Shown here in pieces: positions 15,389 through 25,006 of a stretch of 64,000 bases of DNA. A program made the position numbers and the translations under genes. The DNA lies in NCBI GenBank assembly GCA_903870245.1, contig CAIQCB010000057.1, positions 124,001-188,000 on the forward strand, given 5' to 3'. The stretch's first letter is position 1. Every line of letters begins with the position of its first letter. This DNA comes from an uncultured Methylocystaceae bacterium (GTDB lineage: Bacteria > Pseudomonadota > Alphaproteobacteria > Rhizobiales > Beijerinckiaceae). The notes beneath the pieces were generated by a model. The model was not told the origin of the DNA and did not search any database. It saw nothing but the letters and a program-made list of their open reading frames with translations.

Positions 15389-18199
15389 ATGCCTCTCGCA
15401 ACCAAAACGCTGCCGGTCGAGGTCGAACTCGCCCTTCAGGTCATGCCCTGCCAAGCAATGCGCCGCTCCTACGACGCTGGCGCGCAGCCGCATGCCTGCT
15501 CGCATTTCTCCGAATGGGGAGCGTTTCACAGCTTCGACTACAGCGACACCGGACCGCCGCCGCAGGCCGGAATCGTCCAGGCGAGCGTCTATGCCGGCAA
15601 GCGCCCCGTCACGCCGGAGATACTAAGCGGCTGCCGCAAGGCGCCAATCCTAGCTGTCGGGATCAATCCGAATCTTCCCGGTTGGTCGGAGAGCACGCGC
15701 AACGCAATCCACCCCTACTTCGAAGACTACCTTCAATACGCCCACTATTTCCGCTGGCGCGCCACCGACAAGCTGCGCATTCCAAGGGCGCGCTATCTTG
15801 AGCTGAAGGGCTCGGGCAGCGACGAGCCTTTCGATAACCGCCCGCTGACGGCCAAGGGCCGGCCGATCGACGTTGAACTATCGCCCGTCACGATGTACGA
15901 GGGTTACCAGTCGCTGCTCGATGGCTTGGCCGAGCGCATGGGCTGGGCTGGACACAAGCTCGCTGTCGGTGAGGACATAGCCTATGCCAACATGGTGGCG
16001 TGCGGATCGGCGCGTTGGACCGCGCGCCCGGTCGACGACATGCCGTTCATGGGGCAGACCCGGGCTCGCGCAATCGTCAAGGAGTGCTTCCACGATCGCC
16101 TCTATTTTGTGAAGCAGATGCTGCAAACATTGCCGGGCGTGGTGATGGTGTTCAGCCAGACCACGACGGATGCTTTCATCACGGCTATGGATGGCAGGTT
16201 CACCGAGGGCGGCCCGCAGCCGCAGGAACCGATCGCAGAGTTGATTAAGCGGGAAATCCGTCTCGAATTCGGCCGGGCACCGGACGGCACGACCCTAGAT
16301 GCGCGCGTGATCTTCTCGCCGCACGTTTCGGCGCGGCCGGACGACTTTGAAGCCCAGCGCGACGCCATCATCGGCCATCTGGCGGCCGAAGTGGCCGACG
16401 GCGGTCTGCAGCTCAACGCCGCCACTGGCCATCTGGCACGCAAACGCGGCGGCTGCCTGTTCTGCGAGAATTCGCTCTACAGCATCGGACCGTGCGACTA
16501 TCGCGCCGAGTTGCAATCGCTGGCCGGCCAAGGCGGACCAAGCGTGCTCTCGGACGACCAGAGCGATAGTGGCGCCGCCGGCGCCGAACGCCAAGCGCAT
16601 CTGAAGCTGGTGGATGCATTTACAGGTGATCGCCGCGTCGCTCCCGACTCGCAATTCGAGGTGCTCGACGCTGCTGGGCCGAGCGCCCCGCCTCTGGTGC
16701 TCCTCGGCGATGTCGTCACCATGGACGGCGAGCCTATCCGCAACGGCGCCGTCTATCTAAGGGGAGGTAAGATTGTCGCCGTCCAACGCGCCGATGCGCC
16801 AAAGCCGACCGGCTTCGAGACGGCAAGAAAGGTCGAGACCGGCGGCGCGATTTATCCCGGCCTTGCCGATCTGCACAATCATCTTGTCTACAACGCCCTG
16901 TCCTTGTGGTGGCCGCGCCAGGCCCGCACCAACCGCTCCCAGTGGCTGAGAGACCCCGAATACAAGCGCCTCGTATCCATGCCGATGGACGTGGTCGCCG
17001 GCCGCCAGGACCTGCTTCGAGCGCTCATCCGCTACGTCGAGGTCAAGCTGCTACTGGGCGGCGTGACGTCGGGCCAAGGTATGGTGAGCAAGTACCGAGG
17101 AGGTGCCAACTTCCGTGGTCTCGTGCGCAATTTCGAGCAATCGGACGACGATGCGCTCGACTCGATCCGCCACAAGATCACTGACCTCAATTCAGGCGGC
17201 ATCGACGATTTCAAGGAAGTCCTGGAAACCGGAAGCCGGTACTTCTTCCATCTGGCCGAAGGCACCAACACGAGCGCCCGCAATCAGTTCGTCATGCTCG
17301 AGAACAATGATCTGATCGCCAAGAATCTCGTCGGCGTGCACAGCCTGGGACTGGAAGTGGCCGATCTCGAAGCGCTCGCCGGCGCGGGCGCGGCGGTGGT
17401 GTGGTCGCCGTTCAGCAATTCGATCCTCTACGGCCGAACGATACGGCCGCGTGATCTCCTCGACTCCGGCGTCCGCTTCGGTCTCGGCTGCGACTGGACG
17501 CCGTCGGGCAGCCGCAACATCTTGCAGGAGATGAAGATTGCCGCTCTGACGGCAGAAGCAGCCAACGTGCCGCTCACCACCAAAGCGCTAGCCGAGGCCG
17601 TCACCGTCAATTCGCTCGACATCGCAGGCTGGGGCGGCAGGCTCGGAAAATTGCAGCCGGGCTACTATGCCGACCTTCTGGTGCTCGACAAGCGTAACGA
17701 CGATCTCTACGAGAATCTCGTCGCCGCAACCGAGCGCGAGGTGGCTCTGGTAATTGTTGCCGGCCATCCGCGGCATGGCGATCGCGCGCTCATGACCCAG
17801 GCCGGCATCGGACCCGTGCAACTGGAGACGATCACCGTCGGTGGCCGCGACAAGGCGCTCAACCTCCAGCATCCGGCTTCGCCGCTGAACCACGTCACTT
17901 TCAAGGCGGCCAAGGAGGCGCTTGAGCGCGCCTTCGCTGATCTGCCCGCAGCGCGTGATGCCACGGTGTTCGAGCCGTTTGATGACGCCAGCGCCATCGA
18001 AGTCGAGCTCGACATGCAGGCGCTCGAAGCCGACGAAACGGGGTTCGACGTGCTGGCGGAGGTGGAACTGCCGCACTCGATCCCGTTGGATCCGCCCACC
18101 GTGATCGACGACAGCGACTACTGGGCGAAGCTCGACTCCATCGGCCACCTGCCCGCCTTTCTCAAAGGCGCCGGCGGCTTGCGTCGCTACTATAGGTGA
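15389..18199 (+). CDS. Fusion protein: glycosylase-like N-terminal domain plus amidohydrolase
   Basis: This is a 936-residue protein starting at the ATG one base after the upstream stop. The C-terminal half is an amidohydrolase: a VVTMDGEPI lead, GLADLHNHL (HxH metal ligands 496 and 498), FHLAEGTN, VGVHSLGL, and GCDWTPSG with the metal-binding Asp. The product closely resembles the chlorohydrolase/cytosine-deaminase group. The N-terminal half carries AVGINPNLPGW (about 89-99) and VIFSPHVSARPDDF (307-320). These recall the GxDPxP and HPSP motifs of the uracil-DNA glycosylase superfamily. Cys356, Cys359 and Cys369 could hold a metal. The glycosylase reading is tentative; the amidohydrolase is firm. 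A base released by one half could be deaminated by the other. Confidence 0.7.
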   Translation: MPLATKTLPVEVELALQVMPCQAMRRSYDAGAQPHACSHFSEWGAFHSFDYSDTGPPPQAGIVQASVYAGKRPVTPEILSGCRKAPILAVGINPNLPGWSESTRNAIHPYFEDYLQYAHYFRWRATDKLRIPRARYLELKGSGSDEPFDNRPLTAKGRPIDVELSPVTMYEGYQSLLDGLAERMGWAGHKLAVGEDIAYANMVACGSARWTARPVDDMPFMGQTRARAIVKECFHDRLYFVKQMLQTLPGVVMVFSQTTTDAFITAMDGRFTEGGPQPQEPIAELIKREIRLEFGRAPDGTTLDARVIFSPHVSARPDDFEAQRDAIIGHLAAEVADGGLQLNAATGHLARKRGGCLFCENSLYSIGPCDYRAELQSLAGQGGPSVLSDDQSDSGAAGAERQAHLKLVDAFTGDRRVAPDSQFEVLDAAGPSAPPLVLLGDVVTMDGEPIRNGAVYLRGGKIVAVQRADAPKPTGFETARKVETGGAIYPGLADLHNHLVYNALSLWWPRQARTNRSQWLRDPEYKRLVSMPMDVVAGRQDLLRALIRYVEVKLLLGGVTSGQGMVSKYRGGANFRGLVRNFEQSDDDALDSIRHKITDLNSGGIDDFKEVLETGSRYFFHLAEGTNTSARNQFVMLENNDLIAKNLVGVHSLGLEVADLEALAGAGAAVVWSPFSNSILYGRTIRPRDLLDSGVRFGLGCDWTPSGSRNILQEMKIAALTAEAANVPLTTKALAEAVTVNSLDIAGWGGRLGKLQPGYYADLLVLDKRNDDLYENLVAATEREVALVIVAGHPRHGDRALMTQAGIGPVQLETITVGGRDKALNLQHPASPLNHVTFKAAKEALERAFADLPAARDATVFEPFDDASAIEVELDMQALEADETGFDVLAEVELPHSIPLDPPTVIDDSDYWAKLDSIGHLPAFLKGAGGLRRYYR

Positions 18200-18206
18200 T
18201 TGAACC

Positions 18207-20480
18207 TTGGCACAGCGCTTTTCACTCGTGGCCATGGACGACGCGGAAATGGACAGAGCACGCAGTTTACTCGGCACGACGCCGGTCGAGCAAAACGGAC
18301 ACTACCTGTATGGCCTCGCGGACGACGAAACGGTCAAGCGCCTAGTTGAGAATGGCCTTCTTCTCAACGTCGAAACCGAGGAGCGGCTGGTGGAGCGCAC
18401 CAGTGAACCCTTGGTCACCTTGGATGCCCTCTCCGATAACACCGGTGGCATCTTCACGGCCGTGCGGCCAATCAAATATGTCACTGCCAGGATGAGCGCT
18501 CCCCTCACGGCCGAACGGCAGATCACGCTGGACGAAATGGGTTTCCGGCTCAACCGTAAGCTTAGCCGCAGCGTTTACGTCGCGCAGATCGATTCTTTAC
18601 GAACGCCGGAAGCATTGCCGCCCTGGCTAGAGCTCGGCAGCTACGGCGCCGAATGCACCTTGGGGCCGGAACTGTCGTCGCGGTTGAAGAAAATGGCGCC
18701 TGAACCACCATCTTCCGGTTTTGTGATCTTCGGCGATCCTTCAGCGGCCGCCCTGCCATCAGCCGACAGTGTCCCGAGGGCGCCAATCAGTCCGCTCGTG
18801 GACTACGACGTGAGTTGTCACGACGTCGCCAAACTGGACCAGCTCGAGAGTCTGCTGAAGACGTTCGCCCACGTGGAAAAGCTGCAGAGAGGGGAAGAGA
18901 GGCTGCGGCTATCCGTGCGCGAGGGGGCGAACGAGAAAGCCCTGCTGGAAAAACTTGGGGAGATCGAAGAAGTCGGAATCGTCGAGTCCTACATTCCCCC
19001 GGAGATTCAACTTTCGTTTGCTGCAGAGGCAGCACTGGGCCCGGCGAACAAGATCGCCGACCTGCCCTGGCGCGGGAACGGCCAGGTGATCGGAATTTCC
19101 GACACCGGTATCGACGCCGAACACCCCGATTTTGCCGGCAGAGTCACGGTCAAGTTTGTGGCCCAGCCGTTGTCCCCGCGCGACCCCCGCGGCCACGGCA
19201 CGCACGTCGCCTCGATCGCAGCCGGAACGGGAGCGGCGAGCGGCGGCCAACTCGCAGGACTGGCCTCACAAGCCCGCATCTTCATGCAGAGCTTGGACAA
19301 TCAGGATCTCCGCCTCGACGTCGGAGTCGGGCTGAAACCCTTGCTGCGAGAGGCCTACAACAATGACGTGCGCGTGCAGAACCTTTCCTGGGGGGCGGCA
19401 GTCGACGGCCGTTACAATCTCGACGCCAAGGACATCGACAGCTTCGTCTACGAAAACCCGGACCTCCTGGTCGTCGTCGCCTGCGGCAACGACGGTGAAC
19501 AAGAAGTGGGTGCAGCGACGGGCGGTCGGATCAAGCTGAAGTCACTCGCCTCGCTCGCTGCGGCCAAGAATTGCCTTGCGGTGGGCGCGACCTGTTCGCC
19601 GAGGAGGGATGGGCCCTATGCCGGGCTCACCTGGAGGTCCTACGACGGCAAACGCCCTCCGACATTGCCGCCCATGAGCGAGCTTCCGCTGACCGGCAAT
19701 GCCGATGTTGTCGCGGCACTTTCCAGCCGTGGACCCTCAGACGACGGCCGTATCAAGCCGGACCTGCTGGCACCCGGCGTCGGCATTGCCGCAGCCCGCA
19801 GCGCCGACTGCACCGCTCGCCATCCCTATCCTGGCCACAGCAATCACTACCAGTATTCCACTGGAACTAGCATGGCGGCGCCGCTCGTCGCGGGAGCGGC
19901 CATCGTGGTTCGGCAGTATTTTATGGAAGAGCGGACTCATACGCCATCGGCTGCCCTGCTGAAGGCAACCCTCATCAACGGCGCCAGTTGGGTGCGAGGC
20001 GAAGTCTGGGAGGATCCGCAGATCGGCCGCCCCAATTTTCATCAGGGCTTCGGCCGCTTTATTCTTGGTCGCGCGATCCCGCTGCCGGGCGCGGCGTTCC
20101 AGCTCGAATTCAAAGATGTCGCCAATAATTCCTCGGAGGCATTGCGCCAAGGCAACGTCGCGACGTCGCGTTGGACCCGGAGATTGACGGTGAAAGCCGG
20201 GCATCCGCTGTCCGTGACCCTTGTCTGGCTCGATCCGCCCGACCGAGGCCTGCAGCACGAACTCGATTTGGTGGTGGTGTCTCCTTCAGCGACGAAGCAT
20301 GTCGGCAACAGCGGCTTGCAACGCCTCGCCCATGAGGCATTAGACCCGCTGAACAATGTCGAACAGGTGTTTGTGCCCGAACCGGAGTCGGGCGACTGGG
20401 TGGTGAATGTGTTCGCGCGCAACACCTTTCAGGGCCGACAAGGCTTCGCTATTGCGATGACCGGCGACTTTCAGGCCTGA
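18207..20480 (+). CDS. Subtilisin-like serine protease (S8), cytosolic type
   Basis: This 757-residue protein starts at TTG 18207 or at the in-frame ATG 18234. The triad is complete: Asp299 in GISDTGID, His330 in GHGTHVAS, and Ser555 in GTSMAAPL, with oxyanion Asn428 in ACGND. Residues 1-280 form a long prodomain-like region with two repeats resembling inhibitor modules and no signal peptide. The C-terminal 130 residues (VTLVWLDPP..., HELDLVVV) are a P-domain-like beta sandwich. Cytosolic subtilases of this size occur in conflict and peptide-processing loci. It closes the block C operon, so it may activate or degrade a co-encoded protein. Confidence 0.85.
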   Translation: MAQRFSLVAMDDAEMDRARSLLGTTPVEQNGHYLYGLADDETVKRLVENGLLLNVETEERLVERTSEPLVTLDALSDNTGGIFTAVRPIKYVTARMSAPLTAERQITLDEMGFRLNRKLSRSVYVAQIDSLRTPEALPPWLELGSYGAECTLGPELSSRLKKMAPEPPSSGFVIFGDPSAAALPSADSVPRAPISPLVDYDVSCHDVAKLDQLESLLKTFAHVEKLQRGEERLRLSVREGANEKALLEKLGEIEEVGIVESYIPPEIQLSFAAEAALGPANKIADLPWRGNGQVIGISDTGIDAEHPDFAGRVTVKFVAQPLSPRDPRGHGTHVASIAAGTGAASGGQLAGLASQARIFMQSLDNQDLRLDVGVGLKPLLREAYNNDVRVQNLSWGAAVDGRYNLDAKDIDSFVYENPDLLVVVACGNDGEQEVGAATGGRIKLKSLASLAAAKNCLAVGATCSPRRDGPYAGLTWRSYDGKRPPTLPPMSELPLTGNADVVAALSSRGPSDDGRIKPDLLAPGVGIAAARSADCTARHPYPGHSNHYQYSTGTSMAAPLVAGAAIVVRQYFMEERTHTPSAALLKATLINGASWVRGEVWEDPQIGRPNFHQGFGRFILGRAIPLPGAAFQLEFKDVANNSSEALRQGNVATSRWTRRLTVKAGHPLSVTLVWLDPPDRGLQHELDLVVVSPSATKHVGNSGLQRLAHEALDPLNNVEQVFVPEPESGDWVVNVFARNTFQGRQGFAIAMTGDFQA

Positions 20481-20514
20481 GCGGTGCCGCCGCCGGCGCA
20501 GCCCGGGGCATTTC

Positions 20515-20900
20515 TCCTGATCCGCTCCCGTGAAACTGGATCGTTTTTAGGTAGAGTTTTCCGCGGCTTGATTCCTCGGCTGGTGGGAGTGGAAGACGAT
20601 GAAGGCGTCAAAATTTTCGGACGCACAGAAGGCGTTCATCTTGATGCAAGGAGCCGACGGTGTTCTGGTGGCTGACATTTGTCGAAAGGCCGGCATCAGC
20701 CAGACGACCTATTTCAACTGGAAGAAAAAGTATGACGGAATGACGCCGCCAGAGATGCGGCGGCTAAAGCAGCTTGAGGACAAGAATGCGAAGCTGAAGA
20801 AGATTGTCGCCGATCTCTCGCTGGATCGGGAGATGCTTCAGGATGTCATCCGCCGAAAGCTTTAAGGCCTCGTCGCAAGCGCAAGCTGGCGAAGGGAAGG
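20515..20900 (+). mobile_element. IS3-type insertion sequence remnant (left part)
   Basis: The unit consists of a possible left end around 20518, an intact orfA and the first few codons of an orfB in which the RPRRKRKLA start is still readable. It is then cut by the terminal sequence of an IS256-type element near 20904. No right half is present in the window. Confidence 0.6.
20599..20865 (+). CDS. IS3-family transposase OrfA
   Basis: This is an 88-residue helix-turn-helix protein. FSDAQKAFILMQ, then VADICRKAGISQTTYFNWKKKY, is the DNA-binding domain typical of IS3-group OrfA. The C-terminal LKQLEDKNAKLKKIVADL is a leucine-zipper-like coiled coil used for multimerisation. OrfA needs OrfB by frameshift to make an active transposase, and OrfB is missing apart from its first residues, so the element cannot move on its own. 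It marks the right border of the accessory block. Confidence 0.9.
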   Translation: MKASKFSDAQKAFILMQGADGVLVADICRKAGISQTTYFNWKKKYDGMTPPEMRRLKQLEDKNAKLKKIVADLSLDREMLQDVIRRKL

Positions 20901-20903
20901 TCG

Positions 20904-21215
20904 TGTCCCGGAAAGTGGTGTAGCAGGGCGGGAGCAAGCCGCTCGCGACGCGAGCTTTTCATAGCGCCGTAGCGAGCGAGCGGCTTGCGGTGGTCATCGA
21001 CGATTCGCCGGTAGGATCGGGTTGCGAGACTCTAACGCAACCGAGGAACCGCCGATGACCGATGAGATGATGAACCTGCGCACGCTCGTGGAGAAGGCCC
21101 CCGACGCGGATATTTTACGCGAGATGATCGGCTTCGCCGCCGAGCGGCTGATGGAGATCGAGATCGGCGCCCTGACCGGGGCCGGCTATGGCGAGAAAAG
21201 CGCGGAGTTCGCAGC
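20904..21215 (+). mobile_element. IS256-type insertion sequence fragment
   Basis: TGTCCCGGAAAGTGGTGTA at 20904-20922 looks like a terminal inverted repeat of IS256-family elements of rhizobia. About 130 bases later an IS256-type transposase N-terminus begins. The coding similarity ends around 21210. The element was apparently inserted in or recombined with the IS3 remnant and then truncated. Confidence 0.55.
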
Positions 21216-21408
21216 GACTCATACGCAATGGGCGCCCTGGCACGTCTCGAAGTCAGACATAAGAGAAGAGCGCGGCTTAATGTCATCGCGCATCTCCTCA
21301 ACGCGATCCCTTGAGAATAGATCTCTAGTGATCGTCGTGCATCCGACGAAGTTCGGGAGGCTCAAGACCCAAGCCAAGTTGTGGGCTTTCTCTCCAAAGC
21401 GACGTTAG
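21055..21408 (+). pseudogene. Truncated IS256-family transposase
   Basis: The first 50 or so residues, with [19 protein letters not shown] and [20 protein letters not shown], are the conserved N-terminus of mutator-type (IS256) transposases. After YGEKSA the similarity stops and unrelated sequence follows to a stop at 21408. The DDE catalytic domain is absent. Confidence 0.8.
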
Positions 21409-22573
21409 ACGTCGGCGGCGGAAATGAAGGCAGCAGCGGCTGCGCTGTGTCTTGTTCGCGTGCTTTTCGCTGTGAACGCATGCTTTGCCGTTGCGCAATC
21501 CGTCGCCTCCCGTAGGCGGATAGTCAGCCTTGTTGCCGCGCCTTGGTTCGAGCGCTTTACGGGGTGAAGCCGTCATCGACCTCAGGCTTGATCAGCGTGC
21601 GGTCCCCCGAGAAGCGATCGTTGCTCAAGATCCGCTTCACGCACGGAGGCGGCTGGCGCGCGCGCTCGATTCACGCAGGCCGCCATCGTGGCGCCGAACA
21701 AAACATATGCAGGTTTTCGCGCGACGCTGCAGCGCCTAATTTGGGAGGGCAACCCGCTTTCAACATAGAAGCATTGAGTGTGATCGCGGATGATATCGCA
21801 ATAGAAGAAAAAAGCAAACAGCTGGTGCACACGAACTGCACACGCCACGATATAAGGATATGAAAACAAAGACTATTCTATCCAATCCATCAATAAGGCA
21901 ATCGAGATCGATAGATGCCGACACCATGCAAAAAAATTTCTGGGCAAAATTCCCTATGAAATCAAAAGAGTAGCATTTTGACGGCCTCGCAGTCGGCGAT
22001 GGGCCGTCAGATGAGGTGAATGCCATAGTCGTTTCAATGACTTATGGTTGTTTTAAACAATCGAGTGGGAGTGAGGAGCTGCTTAACCAGCCGCGGAACT
22101 TCAGGCCGCCTCGCTGGCGGAGATTTTCAGTCCTCGTCGCCGAAACGTCAGATTGAAAAAATAAATACATGGAGCTGAATATATCTTTATTTCAATACGA
22201 CTAATCCAGGGGGCATGGTTTCTGAACCCTCTGTGCGCACCCAATTTATGAAGCGAAATCAGACCTGCTTGATAACAGGTTAAGAGACGAGGCTCCAAAA
22301 AGACATCTGGTTCATTCCGGTTAATTGGTTCGGCATATAAAGTCCCGGGGTCGATGGCCAATCGCGACGGGGATGCGTCTTCTGAGACGACCTTTCGATC
22401 AATGCACAGGCGACATCGCGAGCCACAACCAATCCAAAGTCTGGCAAGAAGATAATATCCTCGCTCAAAACTCTTCTTGTTTGTAAGGAATAAATTTAAT
22501 ATTGCAGATATTCCCCTACAAAAATTCCAGATATTTCCTTTGGATTTTCGTTTGCTAAAATTGGACTGTCGTC
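21409..22573. other. Gene-poor stretch after transposon debris
   Basis: About 1.16 kb with no convincing gene on either strand. G+C drops noticeably from about 21760 onward. One 37-codon open frame (21860-21973) is described separately. The remainder looks like degraded mobile DNA and the regulatory region of the AraC-type gene. Confidence 0.5.
21860..21973 (+). CDS. Possible 37-residue peptide (doubtful)
   Basis: An ATG-initiated frame encodes a basic, Ser-rich peptide that ends NFWAKFPMKSKE. AAGGA precedes the ATG but only one base away, too close for a good ribosome site. It is in low-G+C DNA with no similarity I recognise. Confidence 0.15.
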   Translation: MKTKTILSNPSIRQSRSIDADTMQKNFWAKFPMKSKE

Positions 22574-23566
22574 ATGAATTACCCGACCTTTGTCAAAACA
22601 AGATCGTGCGCAGGAGAACAGCCGCCCAGTCCCGTCGGTTGGGATCAGCGGATCTATCAGGCTCAGCCCGGTCCCTTCTTGTTTAGGAAAAAAACACTCA
22701 ATTTAAGCGAAGAGCTTTTTGTAGAGGAGGTTGATCTTTCCGAGGGATCGATAAGGGTTGACGGTGTTATTGATGAGGATCGTCTTCAAATCGGCGTTTT
22801 CGAGAGCGGGAGCTATCGTCTTTTGGGTTCCGGCGGATCTCCGCACACAAGCACCTTATCATATGGCGGATCGCTTTGGGACGCCATTGCCGCTGCGCCG
22901 TCCAGAGGCGTTACTTTCAATGCAGGATCGGGGCTGACACAAAAAATTATTCCCAAGGACTCTGGCAAGACCCTCGTCAGAGCCATGAAGGACAAGGGTG
23001 ATTTCAGCTCGCTGGTGCTTCCGGTGAACGATAGTATTCGCAAGCTTTCCAAAATGATCAATCAGGCTCTGCACCTCGCTGAGTCAGGGTGCGAGGAGCA
23101 AAACACCACGATCAATTTTCGTTGGTATGAAGAGGTTATGATTGAATGCGCCTGTGAAATTGTCGATGAATTGGCTGAAACAAATTCAGGCCAGGTCATC
23201 AAGAAAACGAATACATATCTGATCGCGCATAAAATTGAAGATATGCTGTGGGAGGAGCCCGGCAAGCTGGATATCGATCTGGATTTGGAATATCTCGTCA
23301 ATTATCTTGATTGTTCAAGGCGACAGATACAGCATGCTCTTCATGAGCATTTCGGCACAGGATTTGTCGCGTTAAAAAGATTGGTGAGACTTCATCAATT
23401 GAACGAAAAGCTTGTCGCTTCAGGCAGTGAGAAAAAGATTGCCGATCTGGCGACAGAATATAACTTCGACCACCTTGGCAGATTTTCGGGTTATTATAGA
23501 GAAATGTTTGGAGCGACTCCCCAGAATGCAAGAAGGAAGCTCCGCGGAGAAAGCTCGCGCGGATAA
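22574..23566 (+). CDS. AraC-family transcriptional regulator
   Basis: This is a 330-residue protein. The C-terminal about 100 residues carry the double helix-turn-helix: LVNYLDCSRRQIQHALHEHF for the first, and IADLATEYNFDHLGRFSGYYR...FGATP for the second, which is the AraC signature. The N-terminal about 200 residues are a ligand- or dimerisation domain similar in layout to EutR-like regulators. The base composition is clearly A+T-richer than the chromosome to the right, suggesting acquisition. It stands alone with weak ribosome-binding sequence and over 150 bases on each side. The target may be the neighbouring island, but no binding site was seen. Confidence 0.85.
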   Translation: MNYPTFVKTRSCAGEQPPSPVGWDQRIYQAQPGPFLFRKKTLNLSEELFVEEVDLSEGSIRVDGVIDEDRLQIGVFESGSYRLLGSGGSPHTSTLSYGGSLWDAIAAAPSRGVTFNAGSGLTQKIIPKDSGKTLVRAMKDKGDFSSLVLPVNDSIRKLSKMINQALHLAESGCEEQNTTINFRWYEEVMIECACEIVDELAETNSGQVIKKTNTYLIAHKIEDMLWEEPGKLDIDLDLEYLVNYLDCSRRQIQHALHEHFGTGFVALKRLVRLHQLNEKLVASGSEKKIADLATEYNFDHLGRFSGYYREMFGATPQNARRKLRGESSRG

Positions 23567-23750
23567 ACAGGCGCCCGATCACTGGCGCGTCGGTAAGTTG
23601 CGAGAATAATTATCAAAGCGCTTGACGCTGAAGTTGAAAACCGCTCCAGCCAAAGAGGGCGCAGCAAAACAAAAAATCACATCCCCTACGAGCTTCAATC
23701 AGACCGGGCGAGGCTCAAGGAAGCCGCCTGTATGAAAAGGCGTGTCAGGT

Positions 23751-24230
23751 TCAATCATCTCCGCCAAAAATATCCGAGAAGAAATCACTTTGTCGGGAAG
23801 TCCGGGAGACATCGCTCGAACGGGGCCGGGTTTTAATGACGGTTTCCCGGTGCGGTCGGGCGATTTTGATCCGGGGTCTGGCGACTGCTTGCGTTGCGGC
23901 GGATGACGCGGCGCCCTCTGGGGCGAGTTTGTTGCCTGCGTCCGACGGCGCCGCGTTCATACCGGGTAATTGAGCGTTTTGGGATTTGTCCGGCGGCTGG
24001 GTCGAGGCGCTTGTTGAATCGACGCTAATTTTCTTGTGCGCTCTCAAATGTTTCACATGCTGGCGCGGCGGCGTCTCGGCGGAAGTGGAGCCCGATATCG
24101 ACAGGGTTGCGCTATTCTTTGATGCGGTATCATCGTTCGTGGTCTTCTCGGGCAGGGCGTCGCCGTGCGCAGGAGATAAGCCAATCGTCGCCGCCAGAAC
24201 CCACGCGCCGATCGAAAGTCGAACACTCAT
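23751..24230 (-). CDS. Exported low-complexity protein of unknown function
   Basis: From the ATG at 24230 (159 residues) the N-terminus SVRLSIGAWVLAATIGLSPA is a classic signal peptide, cleaved after AHGDA or nearby. The rest is Ser/Thr/Pro/Ala-rich and basic, without a domain, ending SDFFSDIFGGDD. An alternative ATG at 24290 adds 20 residues encoded by short near-repeats (FRDMVFRDINVRDM). No Shine-Dalgarno decides between them. It is probably periplasmic. Confidence 0.5.
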   Translation of the reverse strand: MSVRLSIGAWVLAATIGLSPAHGDALPEKTTNDDTASKNSATLSISGSTSAETPPRQHVKHLRAHKKISVDSTSASTQPPDKSQNAQLPGMNAAPSDAGNKLAPEGAASSAATQAVARPRIKIARPHRETVIKTRPRSSDVSRTSRQSDFFSDIFGGDD

Positions 24231-24612
24231 GTCCCGAACATTTATGTCCCGAAAAACCATATCTCGAAAAACCTTGTGAAAATCTGGCATGGGCGAGGCC
24301 GCCGTTAGCTAGAGCTTGTGCATTTCTAGCAATGAATGGCCGGGACGTAAAGACGTGCGTCACATGCGGCCGCAATCGGTCGTCTCTCGCCGGATCGTCT
24401 CGTCCGCAATCATCGAGCTTCCTCAGACTCGACAGTTTATTACTGAAAATGGATCATTCCAAACTCTCGGTAATGAGCGCCAAGAATGCCTCGCGCTGGA
24501 TAAAAACCGCGAGGGGCTCCTGCGGCAACAAAACAGCCGGGCTGACCATCGTCATTTGGCTGTCATAAATCGGGGTCATGCGTTTCGCAGTGAGTCCAAC
24601 CAGGCGCCGACC

Positions 24613-24924
24613 ATGACGATGATGACTGATGCGCAGCTTGTGAAGGTTTTTTCCCTCAATTTCACCTGCGCGGTGATTGCCGCGCTGCATCGGGATGTCC
24701 GGCGCAAAACGGTGTCTCCCAGGGATCTTGCAGCTGATCTCGGCAAATTGCACGCCTTTGTGGAGCATGTCGACGCCGCCTTTCAAACCTTGACCGCCGG
24801 TGAGCAATATTCCTGCGAGCTGGCGGCCCGGAGAGTTGTCGACATTCTCCGTTACGCCGGTCAATCAGAGGAAGCGGCGCGGATCGAGTTGGACCTGAGC
24901 CGACTCATGCCCTGCGCCGCCTGA
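24613..24924 (+). CDS. Small protein of unknown function
   Basis: This frame gives 103 residues from the first ATG of an ATGACGATGATG cluster. It is predicted mostly helical, with FSLNFTCAVIAALHRDVRRK and VDAAFQTLTAGEQYSCELAARRVVDILR. There is no signal or membrane segment. Upstream in-frame sequence (from 24316) does not look coding. Function not recognised. Confidence 0.45.
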   Translation: MTMMTDAQLVKVFSLNFTCAVIAALHRDVRRKTVSPRDLAADLGKLHAFVEHVDAAFQTLTAGEQYSCELAARRVVDILRYAGQSEEAARIELDLSRLMPCAA

Positions 24925-25006
24925 AGCCCGGTCTTTCCCGGCGCATTGCCTTGTGACGGCGCCGACATAGTTCTGTGGTATGGATCGCTCTGGCCCCGGA
25001 AGCTTG

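Noticed and set aside
24454-24579. A 41-codon minus-strand frame that reads like a small protein
   Set aside because: No ribosome site, no known family, and it sits just upstream of another doubtful gene.
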